DNA of 64,000 bases from Parvibaculum indicum. GTDB lineage: Bacteria; Pseudomonadota; Alphaproteobacteria; Parvibaculales; Parvibaculaceae. Where the stretch lies: positions 166,051 to 230,050 of the forward strand of contig NZ_JAASQO010000007.1 of NCBI RefSeq assembly GCF_011762095.1. The letters are read 5' to 3'. Positions 8,705-16,542 of the stretch are shown here, piece after piece. Position numbers and translations under genes: made by a program. How positions within the stretch are numbered: position 1 is the stretch's first letter; the number at the start of each line of letters is the position of its first letter. The notes beneath the pieces were generated by a model. That model saw nothing but the letters and a program-made list of their open reading frames with translations, made no database searches and was not told the DNA's origin.

Positions 8705-10066
8705 TCAGCGCGGCAGCTGCCGCGTAACCTCCCGGGCGGCGCGAATGCCGGACTGAAGGGCGCCGTCCATGTAGCCGGCCCATTCGGTCGCCGTTTCGGT
8801 GCCCGCCCAGTGGAGGCGGCCGACAGGTGCGCGCAGCGCCTCGCCGAAGCGCGTCAACACGCCGGGCGCCATATGAGCGACATAGCACCCCCTGCTCCAC
8901 TCCTCCGCCGTCCAGTCCTGGTCGACATAGTCGATGGGCTCGCGTGCCTCGGGGCCGAAATAGTCGGTGAGGGCCTTCACGACCTCGTTGCGACGGATGT
9001 TATCCCCCATCGAACTCATCGCGGTAGCATGGTCGCCATCGATGAAGCCGACCAGTATGCCGACAGATTCATCCTCCGGCGTCTGATCGAAAACGACATT
9101 GAAGGCATGAGCATCGCTGACCGCCATGCCTGCCAGGCCATTCTTGCGCCAGAAGGGTTTGTCATAGGCAACATGCACCTTGATAACCGAGCCCATGGGC
9201 ATGCGTTGCATGAGCCCGTCGCGCAGCGAGGGCAGCGGCGCGTCGTAATGGATGCGGGAGGCGAGCGTCGGCGGGATGGCGATGATCGCGCGGGTGGCAC
9301 GGAACGCCCCCTTGTCGGTCCGGAGTTCCACGCCGTCATCGTCCTGACGGATCGCGCGCACCGGCGTCTCGAATTGGACGGGCGATCTGAGACCGTCGGC
9401 CATTTTCCGGGCAATGGAGTGAGCGCCGCCAAGGAATTTCGCCTCCTGCGCGCCGCCTTTCACGCCGATCAAATCCTCGACGCCGTGACCGCCGCGCAAA
9501 TATTCCAGGAAAAAGAGATAGGACATCTGCTCCGGCTCGGCGCAGAAGACGGCGCGGCAGACGATGCGGGCGAAGGTCCGCGCGCCTTCGGTCCGAATGT
9601 TCTTCCGGATCCAGCTCTCAAGCGTCTGTCCGTCCCAGTCCATGGCGTTGGGCGCCGTCCAGGGCGCGTCGGCGGGCAATGTCATCATTTCCCGGTCCCA
9701 GCGCTTCTGGACCAGGCCGAGTTCCAGCAGGGCGTGAAGCGGCAGAGCGGGGATATCGCCCGAATAGGTTCGGTGCTTGCCCTTGTAGTGCAGCACCTGC
9801 TTGCCCTTGTCGTACTGGAGATAGGTTTTCACGCCCTGGGCTTCGGCCTCGGCCAGAAGCAGCTTCTGGGTCGGACCGACCCATTGCCCGCCACGATCGA
9901 TCGTCTGGCCGGCAATCTCGCCCGGCATGAGGCGTCCGCCGACACGGTCCCGCGCTTCCAGAACGATGACGGATCGCCCTTGCGCTTCCAGTTCCATCGC
10001 CGCCTTGAGGCCTGCCATGCCCGCCCCGACCACGATGACATCCGCGCTCTTGCTCTCACCCGTCAT
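8705..10066 (-). CDS. Flavin monoamine oxidase family protein
   Basis: 453 residues. The N-terminal FAD motif VIVVGAGMAGLKAAMEL (residues about 9-25) is followed by EARDRVGGR and a QWVGPTQ segment typical of amine oxidases. Near the C-terminus LHWAGTETATEWAGYMDGA contains the second FAD-binding signature of the monoamine oxidase family. The enzyme should oxidise a primary or secondary amine to an imine/aldehyde with O2 as acceptor. The start is the ATG after GGAGGGGCT. A TetR-family gene is divergent at 10154 with a palindrome between the two, so local repression is likely. speD-speE lie downstream on the same strand, which makes a polyamine or related amine a plausible but unproven substrate. 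Confidence 0.88.
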   Translation of the reverse strand: MTGESKSADVIVVGAGMAGLKAAMELEAQGRSVIVLEARDRVGGRLMPGEIAGQTIDRGGQWVGPTQKLLLAEAEAQGVKTYLQYDKGKQVLHYKGKHRTYSGDIPALPLHALLELGLVQKRWDREMMTLPADAPWTAPNAMDWDGQTLESWIRKNIRTEGARTFARIVCRAVFCAEPEQMSYLFFLEYLRGGHGVEDLIGVKGGAQEAKFLGGAHSIARKMADGLRSPVQFETPVRAIRQDDDGVELRTDKGAFRATRAIIAIPPTLASRIHYDAPLPSLRDGLMQRMPMGSVIKVHVAYDKPFWRKNGLAGMAVSDAHAFNVVFDQTPEDESVGILVGFIDGDHATAMSSMGDNIRRNEVVKALTDYFGPEAREPIDYVDQDWTAEEWSRGCYVAHMAPGVLTRFGEALRAPVGRLHWAGTETATEWAGYMDGALQSGIRAAREVTRQLPR

Positions 10067-10120
10067 AGCCCCTCCTTCATTGCGCGGCCGCCGCCGCGAA
10101 CCGGCTTGCAAATATTTTTA

Positions 10121-10132
10121 TGAACGTGTTCA
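10121..10132. promoter_or_regulatory. Likely TetR operator between amine oxidase and regulator genes
   Basis: TGAACGTGTTCA: perfect 5-bp arms (TGAAC/GTTCA) around a GT centre, in an AT-rich patch midway between the divergent starts at 10066 and 10154. Size and position fit autoregulation by the adjacent TetR protein. Confidence 0.55.
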
Positions 10133-10153
10133 ATTAATTCAAGCAGAAAATCG

Positions 10154-10795
10154 GTGACGATGCCAGCGACCCAGAAAACAAGCCGGGGCCGGCCCCGGAA
10201 AAGCGAGGCCGAAGAGGCCGCCCTCAGAGCGCGGGTGATCGAGGTGGCGCGCGATCTCTTTGCCCGTGGCGGCTATGAGGGTGTCTCGATGCGCCGCGTG
10301 GCGGAGGCCACGGGGTGCTCGGCGGGACAGCTTTACACGCTGTTCGGCGGCAAACGGGATCTGTTGCGCCATATCTGGGAGGACGCCTTTTCGGAACTCG
10401 CCGACAGGCTTCGCGAGGCCTCGGCCGAGCGCGATCCGCTGCGGCGCCTTCGCGCCCTGGGCGATGCATGGTGCCGCTACTGGCTTGCCAATCCCGATCA
10501 CTATCGCTCGATCTTCCTGATCGAAGACCGTGTCAGCGAACCGGGCGAGCGCTATTTCGTGGAGACGAGCGAGAGCCTCGGCGCGCTGGACCTCATCGCC
10601 GAAGCCGTTTCCCAGAGTATGGAGGCCAGGCTGCTCGCGCCCGGCGATGAGGCACTGGTATCGCAGCTCTTCCTGTGCGGTTTGCAGGGCGTGGTGTTCA
10701 ACCTCATCACGATTCCCGAGTTTCCCTGGACGGCGAAAGAGCAGATGGCCGCCCGCATGATTACGGCACTTATCGGCGGTCTTTCCCCGGATTGA
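10154..10795 (+). CDS. TetR/AcrR-family transcriptional regulator
   Basis: 213 residues (211 if the ATG at 10160 is used instead of GTG at 10154). The N-terminal basic segment SRGRPRKSEAEEAAL leads into a TetR HTH (about residues 25-70): FARGGYEGVSMRRVAEATG and then CSAGQLYTLFGGKRDLL as recognition helix. The C-terminal helical ligand domain includes WCRYWLANPDHYRSIFLI, common in TetR_C_33-like proteins. It is divergent from the flavin amine oxidase gene with a 12-bp palindrome in the gap, so it probably represses that gene and itself in the absence of an amine or aldehyde ligand. The ligand is unknown. Confidence 0.9.
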   Translation: MTMPATQKTSRGRPRKSEAEEAALRARVIEVARDLFARGGYEGVSMRRVAEATGCSAGQLYTLFGGKRDLLRHIWEDAFSELADRLREASAERDPLRRLRALGDAWCRYWLANPDHYRSIFLIEDRVSEPGERYFVETSESLGALDLIAEAVSQSMEARLLAPGDEALVSQLFLCGLQGVVFNLITIPEFPWTAKEQMAARMITALIGGLSPD

Positions 10796-10837
10796 GGCCG
10801 CAGGACCGGCCCGCGCGGGCGGTCGCATCGTTTCTTG

Positions 10838-10860
10838 TTGCGAGTCATTATCAGTTGCAA
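10838..10860. promoter_or_regulatory. Fur-like box upstream of an unrecognised gene
   Basis: A 23-bp imperfect palindrome running from TTGCGAGTCATT to ATCAGTTGCAA; 8 of 11 base pairs match around a central T. The core TCATTATCA and the outer TTGC/GCAA arms resemble Fur boxes of alphaproteobacteria. It ends 43 nt before the ATG at 10903, a position suited to cover the promoter. Confidence 0.55.
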
Positions 10861-10902
10861 TACGGTTTCCGGATCAGCCACCGCGTCATGCAGGAGCCCG
10901 GA

Positions 10903-11394
10903 ATGAAGCCGCTGGACCGCCCTCTCCAACCTTCCCGCCAAAGCCGTCAGGCGCCGCCCTACCACGCTGCGCAATCGATGAACGATCTGGGGTTCTGCGA
11001 GCAATTCACGGTATGGGCCGTGCGGACGCAATGGCCGCATGGCGAGGCGGCCGAGGAAACGCGGCTGATCGACGATGCCTTCGCGGCGCTGGACCTGCCG
11101 GAAGGATGCCATCTCGTGGCGGACTTCACGAAGGCGCTGAGGCAAACGATCAGCCGGCCGCTCGGCATTCCCGATCCGACCACGCCCCGGCTGACGGATG
11201 ACGAGGCGCAGATGCTTCGTTTTCTGGCGGGATTGCAGGGCCTTGCCCGCTGCGAAGGCTCGCCCTGCCTTGCCTCGCCGGCCTGGCGGCCCGCGCTGCG
11301 GCTCGTCATCGCGCTGAACGCGGCGGGCCTTCATTTCGGTGGACGCTGGTATGAGAGCGCCTCGTTCCCCGAGGCGCTCCCTCAATTGCACTGA
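10903..11394 (+). CDS. Unrecognised 163-aa protein, possibly iron-regulated
   Basis: I do not recognise this protein. It has 163 residues, no signal peptide and no clear transmembrane helix. It has a basic, proline-rich N-terminus, an aromatic-rich central start (FCEQFTVWAVRTQW), and four Cys (FCEQ, GCHL, RCEGSPC), the last two spaced as CEGSPC. The ATG at 10903 is chosen because AGGAG lies 7 nt upstream; ATG at 10888 would add five residues. A Fur-like palindrome sits directly upstream, suggesting expression under iron limitation. It follows the TetR gene by 107 nt but is probably a separate unit. A soluble helical protein is likely from the composition. Confidence 0.6.
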   Translation: MKPLDRPLQPSRQSRQAPPYHAAQSMNDLGFCEQFTVWAVRTQWPHGEAAEETRLIDDAFAALDLPEGCHLVADFTKALRQTISRPLGIPDPTTPRLTDDEAQMLRFLAGLQGLARCEGSPCLASPAWRPALRLVIALNAAGLHFGGRWYESASFPEALPQLH

Positions 11395-11441
11395 GAAAGA
11401 ACCATGGTTGGGGCAAGAAAGAACAGAGGTTCGGGCAAGAT

Positions 11442-12383
11442 TCAACCGAAGGTGCGCGCAGACGCCATGGCCCCCATGCGGCCCGCGATCTCGAAGAACT
11501 CGGCGACGGTCTCCTCGATGATTTCCCCGGCCGATTTCACCTCCGAAATGAGTCCCGCGGTCTGACCGGCCAGACCGACGGCGGCCTCCATGTCGCCGCC
11601 GAAATAGAGATCGAGAATCCGCGTGAAGGTCTCGGGCGGCATCAGACCGTCTTCGTGAATCTTCGCCGTGCGTTCGGTCTTCAGGGCACGGATGCAGGGC
11701 GTGGATTTCTTGTTGAGGACATAGGTGCCCGTTTCCTTCGCCTCGACGATGGCGGTCTTGTAGTTCCGGTGGACGGGGCTTTCCTTCGCGCTCACGAAGC
11801 GGGTGCCCATCTGCACGGCTTCCGCGCCCAGCGCGAAGGCCGCCGCCATGCCCTTGCCGTCGCAGATGCCGCCCGCGGCGACGAGCGGAATATCCGTGCG
11901 CTGCCGGATCGCCTGCAGGAGGACCATGGTGCCGACTTCCTCGGGGTTCTTGAAGCCGCCGCCCTCCGAACCTTCGACGACGAGACCGTCGATACCCGCC
12001 TCGACGCATTTCATCGCGGCGTCGACGGTCGGGACCGCGTGATAGACGGTTATCCCCGCCTCATGCAGCGGGCCGATGAATTTCGCCGGACTGCCCGCCG
12101 AGGTGGTGACGAATTTCACGCCGGACTCCTCGCAGACGAAACGCATGATGGCGTCGTCCTTCAGGAAGCGGATCGGCAGATTGACGCCGAAGGGCGCGGC
12201 GGTGAGATCGCGCATCTTCAGGATCTCGGCCTTGCAGGCTTCCGTCTCGCCGGACGAGGTTTCGATGATGCCGAGCCCGCCGGCCTCGCAGACGGCAGCG
12301 GCGAGCTGCGAGCGGGCGATCCAGCCCATGGGCGCCTGGATGATCGGATATTTCGCGCCCGTATGGGCGAGTACGCGGTTCAT
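11442..12383 (-). CDS. Nitronate monooxygenase / FMN-dependent dioxygenase family
   Basis: 313 residues forming an FMN-binding TIM barrel of the 2-nitropropane dioxygenase-like family. Recognisable pieces are PIIQAPMGWIAR at the N-terminus, the phosphate-binding VEGSEGGGF and AAGGICDGKGMAAAFALGAEAVQMGTRF, which bind the FMN phosphate. Members oxidise alkyl nitronates to carbonyls and nitrite, but many homologues in lipid degraders act on unknown substrates or reduce enoyl groups. The ATG follows GGGAGGAAGTC. It shares orientation with the H1-like gene upstream, but a terminator separates them. Confidence 0.88.
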   Translation of the reverse strand: MNRVLAHTGAKYPIIQAPMGWIARSQLAAAVCEAGGLGIIETSSGETEACKAEILKMRDLTAAPFGVNLPIRFLKDDAIMRFVCEESGVKFVTTSAGSPAKFIGPLHEAGITVYHAVPTVDAAMKCVEAGIDGLVVEGSEGGGFKNPEEVGTMVLLQAIRQRTDIPLVAAGGICDGKGMAAAFALGAEAVQMGTRFVSAKESPVHRNYKTAIVEAKETGTYVLNKKSTPCIRALKTERTAKIHEDGLMPPETFTRILDLYFGGDMEAAVGLAGQTAGLISEVKSAGEIIEETVAEFFEIAGRMGAMASARTFG

Positions 12384-12441
12384 GACTTCCTCCCTTTATT
12401 GAATTCGTTTGGGAGGAGTAAGCCCGATCGGGCCGCAAATG

Positions 12442-12473
12442 AAAAGCGGGACGCCCCTGGAGGAGCGCCCCGC
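12442..12473 (-). terminator. Terminator between the H1-like gene and the nitronate monooxygenase gene
   Basis: On the minus strand GCGGGGCGC pairs with GCGTCCCGC (one G-U pair) and is followed by TTTTC. It would end transcription of the H1-like gene. Confidence 0.6.
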
Positions 12474-12498
12474 CTTTGCCTGTCAGCGTTGCGACCGC

Positions 12499-12545
12499 TT
12501 ATTTGAAGCGGCCATAGGCCCTGTTACTTGAAACGGCCATAGGCC
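12499..12545. repeat. Imperfect tandem duplication of the H1-like gene's last codons
   Basis: Two 22-bp copies at 12499-12520 and 12524-12545 differ at two positions. On the minus strand each encodes AYGRFK followed by a TAA stop; the first copy met is the true gene end, the second is a non-translated echo in another frame. Confidence 0.75.
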
Positions 12546-13150
12546 TTGGATACGGCCTCGTAGAGATCCTTGGCCGCGCTTTCGACACCGCCACGCACAT
12601 CGTCGAATGCGCCTTCGCCCTGCTGTGCGAGAACGCCGAGGCGCTTTTTCAGCCGGTCGCGGTCGACGCGGAGCTGCTTGAGCACCCGGCGATAATCGCG
12701 TTCGGTCTCCCTGAGTGCCCTGGCGGCATCCTTCTCCGCCTTGTCCACCTGTTTGGAGAGCTGCTGGACCTGCTTTTCGAGATCCTTTTTCAACTGCCGC
12801 TTTTCGACCGACAGGCTGGGCGCAGGCTTTTTCGCAGCGGTCTTGCGCGCCGCGGGCTTCTTCGCCGCGCTCTTCGCCTTGTTCGCAGCGGGCTTTTTTG
12901 CCGCGGTCGCCTTTGCCCCGGAAGCGGGCTTCTTTGCCGTCGACGCCTTTGCAGCGGCCGGTTTCTTCGCCGCAGGCTTCTTGGCCGCGGAGGTTTTCTT
13001 CGCCGCCGCGGTCTTGCCGGTGGCGGGCTTCTTGGCCGCCGTCGTCTTGCGGGCGGCCGCCGTGCGTGTCGTGGCGCTACGCCCCGACGTGCGCCGCGCA
13101 GCCGAAGTGCGGCCCGCCGTCGCCGCTCGCTTCCTTCGTGTATCCGTCAT
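12524..13150 (-). CDS. Histone H1-like / AlgP-like Lys-Ala-rich protein
   Basis: 208 residues in two parts. Residues 1 to about 112 are made of Lys, Ala, Thr and Pro with many AAKKPA-type repeats, strongly basic and disordered, like eukaryotic H1 tails and AlgP/PhaF-type bacterial proteins. Residues about 113-208 (LSVEKRQLKKDL onward) are a charged coiled coil. Such proteins bind DNA non-specifically, acting in nucleoid organisation or, in PhaF-like cases, at polyhydroxyalkanoate granules. A phasin-like role is possible given the coiled coil, but no phasin signature is visible. The ATG is at 13150. The 3' end carries a tandem 22-bp duplication. Confidence 0.8.
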   Translation of the reverse strand: MTDTRRKRAATAGRTSAARRTSGRSATTRTAAARKTTAAKKPATGKTAAAKKTSAAKKPAAKKPAAAKASTAKKPASGAKATAAKKPAANKAKSAAKKPAARKTAAKKPAPSLSVEKRQLKKDLEKQVQQLSKQVDKAEKDAARALRETERDYRRVLKQLRVDRDRLKKRLGVLAQQGEGAFDDVRGGVESAAKDLYEAVSKAYGRFK

Positions 13151-13270
13151 GAGTCCCTGCCTCTTGTCACTGATGTCCAGCCCGCAAGCGCACGCATTCC
13201 TTCCGCGTACACTCCGACGACAAGAGAGTGACGCGAATGCGAAACCCGTTCAAGCACGGACAACGAGCAA

Positions 13271-13301
13271 GGGCCACTTTTGCATATGGCAAAAGCGGCC
13301 C
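13271..13301 (-). terminator. Strong hairpin after the amidohydrolase gene
   Basis: 13-bp stem (13271-13283 with 13289-13301, one G-U pair) around ATATG, 38 nt beyond the minus-strand stop at 13340. The T tract is poor, so it may be an mRNA 3' end stabiliser as much as a terminator. Confidence 0.5.
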
Positions 13302-13339
13302 GATGCGACCGACGCCGCCAACAGGAAGCGAACGGAATG

Positions 13340-15076
13340 TCAGTCGGCGGCCAAAGCGGACGGCGCATGCTTTTCGCCGCGCACCAGACGGCCCGGCAGT
13401 TCGCCGGTCGCTTCGCCGTGCCGGTAGACGATCTTGCCGGAGACGATGGTGGCGTCATAGCCGTCCGCTTCCTGCATCAGGCGGCGCGCGCCGGACGGCA
13501 GGTCATAGACCATGCGGGGCTGGCGAAGCTGCAACCGGTCGAAATCGATGACGTTGAGATCCGCCTTGTAGCCGGGCGCGACGACGCCGCGATCCCTGAG
13601 CCCCACGGCTTCCGCCGTATCCTTCGTCTGGCTCCTGATGACGAAGGACAGGTCGAGCCGCTCGCCCCGGCTGCGGTCGCGGCACCAATGGGTGAGCATG
13701 TAGGTCGGCACGGAGACGTCGCAGATCGCCCCCACATGGGCACCGCCGTCGGACAGGCCGAAGATCGTGTTGGGGTTGCGGATCATGGTCAGGCAATTGT
13801 CGAGATTGCCTTCGGTGTAGTTGTGCATGGCGAAGAAGATGAGCGCCCGGCCGTCCTCCTCCATCATCATGTCGTAGACGATCTCGTCGGGATTGCGGCC
13901 CTCGCGCTTGGCCTGCGCGGCAATGCTCTTTTCCGGCCCGGGCTCGTAATCGGGCGGCGTGCCGAGCTCGAACATCTTGTGATAGGCGCCGGCAAGCGAG
14001 TTCACGAAGGGATGGCCCTTTTCCGGCGGCTCCGCGATGAGGCGCGCCCGGAAGGCCGGATCGCGCATGATCGCCACGCGCTCGTCGAGCGGCTTGTCGG
14101 CAATGGCCATATAGCTCGGGCGGGTGATGAAGGGATGCACCGAGCCCTGCAGGCCCATCATGATGCCCACCGGACGGCCCTGAACCTGCGCCTTGATCGG
14201 CAGGCCGCGCCCGGCCGCGGCATCGAGGCGCGTCATCAACTGACGCCACTGGTCCGGGATCACATCCGCCTGCACCATGGAAAAGCTCAAGGGACGGCCC
14301 GACACCTCGATCAGCTTCTCGACCAGCGAGAATTCGTGATCCATCTGCTGGAAGTCGGACACCCATTGCAGGACGCCGCTGCCCGCATCGCGCAGGCCCT
14401 CGGCAATGGCGATCATCTCGGCGTCGGCCGCGCCGACGGTCGGCGTCAGGTCGCCATCCGCCGTCCGGTGCACCATGGTCCGGGTGGTGGAGAAGCCCAG
14501 CGCGCCGGCCCGGATCGCGTCCGCGGTCAGTTCCTTCATGCGCGCGATCTCTTCCGCGGTCGCCGGCTCGCGATGCGCGCCCCGCTCGCCCATCACATAG
14601 ACGCGCAACGCGCCATGCGGCAATTGCGCGGCCACGTCGATGTCGTGCGGCAGGCGCTCGATGGCGTCCATATAGTCGCCGAAACTTTCCCACTCCCAGG
14701 AAAGACCTTCATGCAGCGCCGCGCCGGGAATGTCCTCGACGCCTTCCATGAGGCGGATCAGCGTTTCATGGTCGCTCTTGCGCACCGGCGCGAAGCCGAC
14801 GCCGCAATTGCCCATCACCACCGTGGTGGACCCGTGATAAGCGGAGGGCGTTACGCGGCTTTCCCAGGTGACCTGACCGTCGTAATGCGTGTGCACATCG
14901 ACCCAGCCCGGCGTGACGATGCGGCCCTTCGCATCGATTTCCTCCGCGCCCGAGGCGCTCACCTCGCCGACTTCGGTAATCACCCCGTCGCTGACGGCAA
15001 TGTCGGCCTCACGGGGATTGCCGCCCGTACCGTCGAACAGAACTCCGCCGCGAATAACCAGATCCGGCCGCGTCAT
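13340..15076 (-). CDS. D-aminoacylase-type amidohydrolase (N-acyl-D-amino-acid deacylase family)
   Basis: 578 residues. The N-terminal beta-sandwich ([14 protein letters not shown]) precedes a metal-dependent TIM barrel: HTHYDGQ supplies the first His pair, [12 protein letters not shown] carries the Cys that bridges zinc in D-aminoacylases, and LSDGGAHVG holds the catalytic Asp. The C-terminus ends [23 protein letters not shown], a family hallmark. Enzymes of this fold hydrolyse N-acyl-D-amino acids, but this long subfamily is common in lipid-degrading actinobacteria and alphaproteobacteria and has uncertain substrates. The ATG is preceded by GGGAGGATGTC. A clear paralogue lies at 21485 on the other strand. 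Confidence 0.85.
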   Translation of the reverse strand: MTRPDLVIRGGVLFDGTGGNPREADIAVSDGVITEVGEVSASGAEEIDAKGRIVTPGWVDVHTHYDGQVTWESRVTPSAYHGSTTVVMGNCGVGFAPVRKSDHETLIRLMEGVEDIPGAALHEGLSWEWESFGDYMDAIERLPHDIDVAAQLPHGALRVYVMGERGAHREPATAEEIARMKELTADAIRAGALGFSTTRTMVHRTADGDLTPTVGAADAEMIAIAEGLRDAGSGVLQWVSDFQQMDHEFSLVEKLIEVSGRPLSFSMVQADVIPDQWRQLMTRLDAAAGRGLPIKAQVQGRPVGIMMGLQGSVHPFITRPSYMAIADKPLDERVAIMRDPAFRARLIAEPPEKGHPFVNSLAGAYHKMFELGTPPDYEPGPEKSIAAQAKREGRNPDEIVYDMMMEEDGRALIFFAMHNYTEGNLDNCLTMIRNPNTIFGLSDGGAHVGAICDVSVPTYMLTHWCRDRSRGERLDLSFVIRSQTKDTAEAVGLRDRGVVAPGYKADLNVIDFDRLQLRQPRMVYDLPSGARRLMQEADGYDATIVSGKIVYRHGEATGELPGRLVRGEKHAPSALAAD

Positions 15077-15211
15077 GACATCCTCCCTCATATGTTTTTT
15101 CGGGAGTCTAGGTCCGGGGTCTTCCGGGGGCAAGGCAGAGCGCGGGCGCGGCGGAAACGGCCGGGTTTCGAGGGATGCCGGTTTCGAGCTGTGCGTTTCA
15201 GGGCGCAGGTT

Positions 15212-16402
15212 TCACGGGCGCCGCGCGACCAGATGCACCGCGACGGCGCCCATGCTCATCAGCAGGATCACCGCCGCCATCGGCCATGCCGTCCCGTCGT
15301 TCAGGGCGCTGACGAGCGCGCCGGCAAGCCCGGCCAGCGAGAACTGGATGATGCCGGTCAGGGCGGCGCCCGCCCCGATATAACCGCCGGCCCGGGCCAT
15401 GGCGATGGCCGTTGCGTTGGAAATGATGAAGCCGAGGCTCGCGATCATGCAGAAGAGCGGCACCATCAGCCCGGCCAGACCGCCGAGGGAAAACCAGACG
15501 CACAGGGCCAGCGCGAGCGATGTCGCCAGATGAACGCGCAGGGCGACGCGCAGCAGATCGCGCGGCGCAAAACGCGACAGAAGGAACGCATTCGCCTGCG
15601 ACGCGGCGATGATCCCGGCGGCATTCATCGCGAATATGAGGCTGAAGGTTTCCGGCGACACGCCCACCAGATCGATGAAGACGAATGGCGAGCCGGCGAT
15701 ATAGGCGAACATTGCCGACATGGCGAGGCCGCCAACCAGCGAAAACCCGGTAAACTGCCGGTCGAGCGCCAGCGACTGAAAGCCCCGCAGGACATAGACG
15801 AAGCCGCCCGAGGAACGGTCTTCCTCCGCCAGCGTCTCTCCCAGGCCGAACAGCACGGCCAGAAAGCAAGCGACGCCGAAACTGGCGAGGAACCAGAAAA
15901 TCGCCTGCCAGCCCCATGCCGCGACGAGGAAACCGCCGCCGACCGGCGCCAGTATGGGCGCGACGCCCATGACCAGCATCAGCATGGAATAGACCCTGGC
16001 GGATTCGCGCTCGTCGAAAAGATCCCGCACCATGGCGCGTGCGACGACCACGCCCGCGCAGCCGCCCAGCGCCTGCACGAAGCGGGCGGCCGTCAGCATT
16101 TCGATGCTGTCCGCCTGCGCGGCGACCAGCGACGCGGCGATGTAGACGGCAATGCCGCCCAGAAGGGGTTTCAGCCGCCCGTAGCGGTCGGAAAGCGGCC
16201 CCAGCACGGGCTGCCCCACCGCCATGCCCAGGAAGAAGACCGCCAATGTGCGCTGGACGGCGCCGGCGGTGGTTTGCAGGTCGTCCTTGATCGCCGGAAA
16301 GGCCGGCAGATACATGTCGATCGACAGCGCGCCGAATGCCGTCAGGGCGCCGAGGATGACGACGAAAAGCAGCATGTTATGCCGGGCGTCGGGGCCGCTC
16401 AT
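15212..16402 (-). CDS. Bcr/CflA-family MFS drug exporter
   Basis: 396 residues with 12 predicted transmembrane helices. The N-terminal ALSIDMYLPAFP segment is diagnostic of the Bcr/CflA group, and GPLSDRYGRLKPLL is the loop 2-3 motif of the 14/12-TMS drug:H+ antiporters. DARFVQ-like segment TAARFVQALGG and VVARAMVRDLF are also conserved. Located in the inner membrane, it should export chloramphenicol/bicyclomycin-like or other small molecules using the proton gradient. The gene is alone between the acyl-CoA ligase upstream (same strand, terminator between) and the amidohydrolase. The actual substrate is unknown. Confidence 0.9.
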   Translation of the reverse strand: MSGPDARHNMLLFVVILGALTAFGALSIDMYLPAFPAIKDDLQTTAGAVQRTLAVFFLGMAVGQPVLGPLSDRYGRLKPLLGGIAVYIAASLVAAQADSIEMLTAARFVQALGGCAGVVVARAMVRDLFDERESARVYSMLMLVMGVAPILAPVGGGFLVAAWGWQAIFWFLASFGVACFLAVLFGLGETLAEEDRSSGGFVYVLRGFQSLALDRQFTGFSLVGGLAMSAMFAYIAGSPFVFIDLVGVSPETFSLIFAMNAAGIIAASQANAFLLSRFAPRDLLRVALRVHLATSLALALCVWFSLGGLAGLMVPLFCMIASLGFIISNATAIAMARAGGYIGAGAALTGIIQFSLAGLAGALVSALNDGTAWPMAAVILLMSMGAVAVHLVARRP

Positions 16403-16454
16403 GCGCGGCGCTCATTTTCGGGAGGGGTCATTCGGGACAACGCATTTGCTGAAC

Positions 16455-16488
16455 ACAAAGGGCATGACGGAAAACCGCCATGCCCTTT
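16455..16488 (-). terminator. Terminator after the acyl-CoA ligase gene
   Basis: 10-bp stem AAAGGGCATG/CATGCCCTTT with an inner CGG/CCG extension around AAAA; on the minus strand it is followed by a short T-rich end. It separates the ligase from the exporter. Confidence 0.75.
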
Positions 16489-16542
16489 CATAATGCAGAT
16501 GAGGCGTCGAAGCGACTGCCGGGACCGATATTCCCCGGATCC

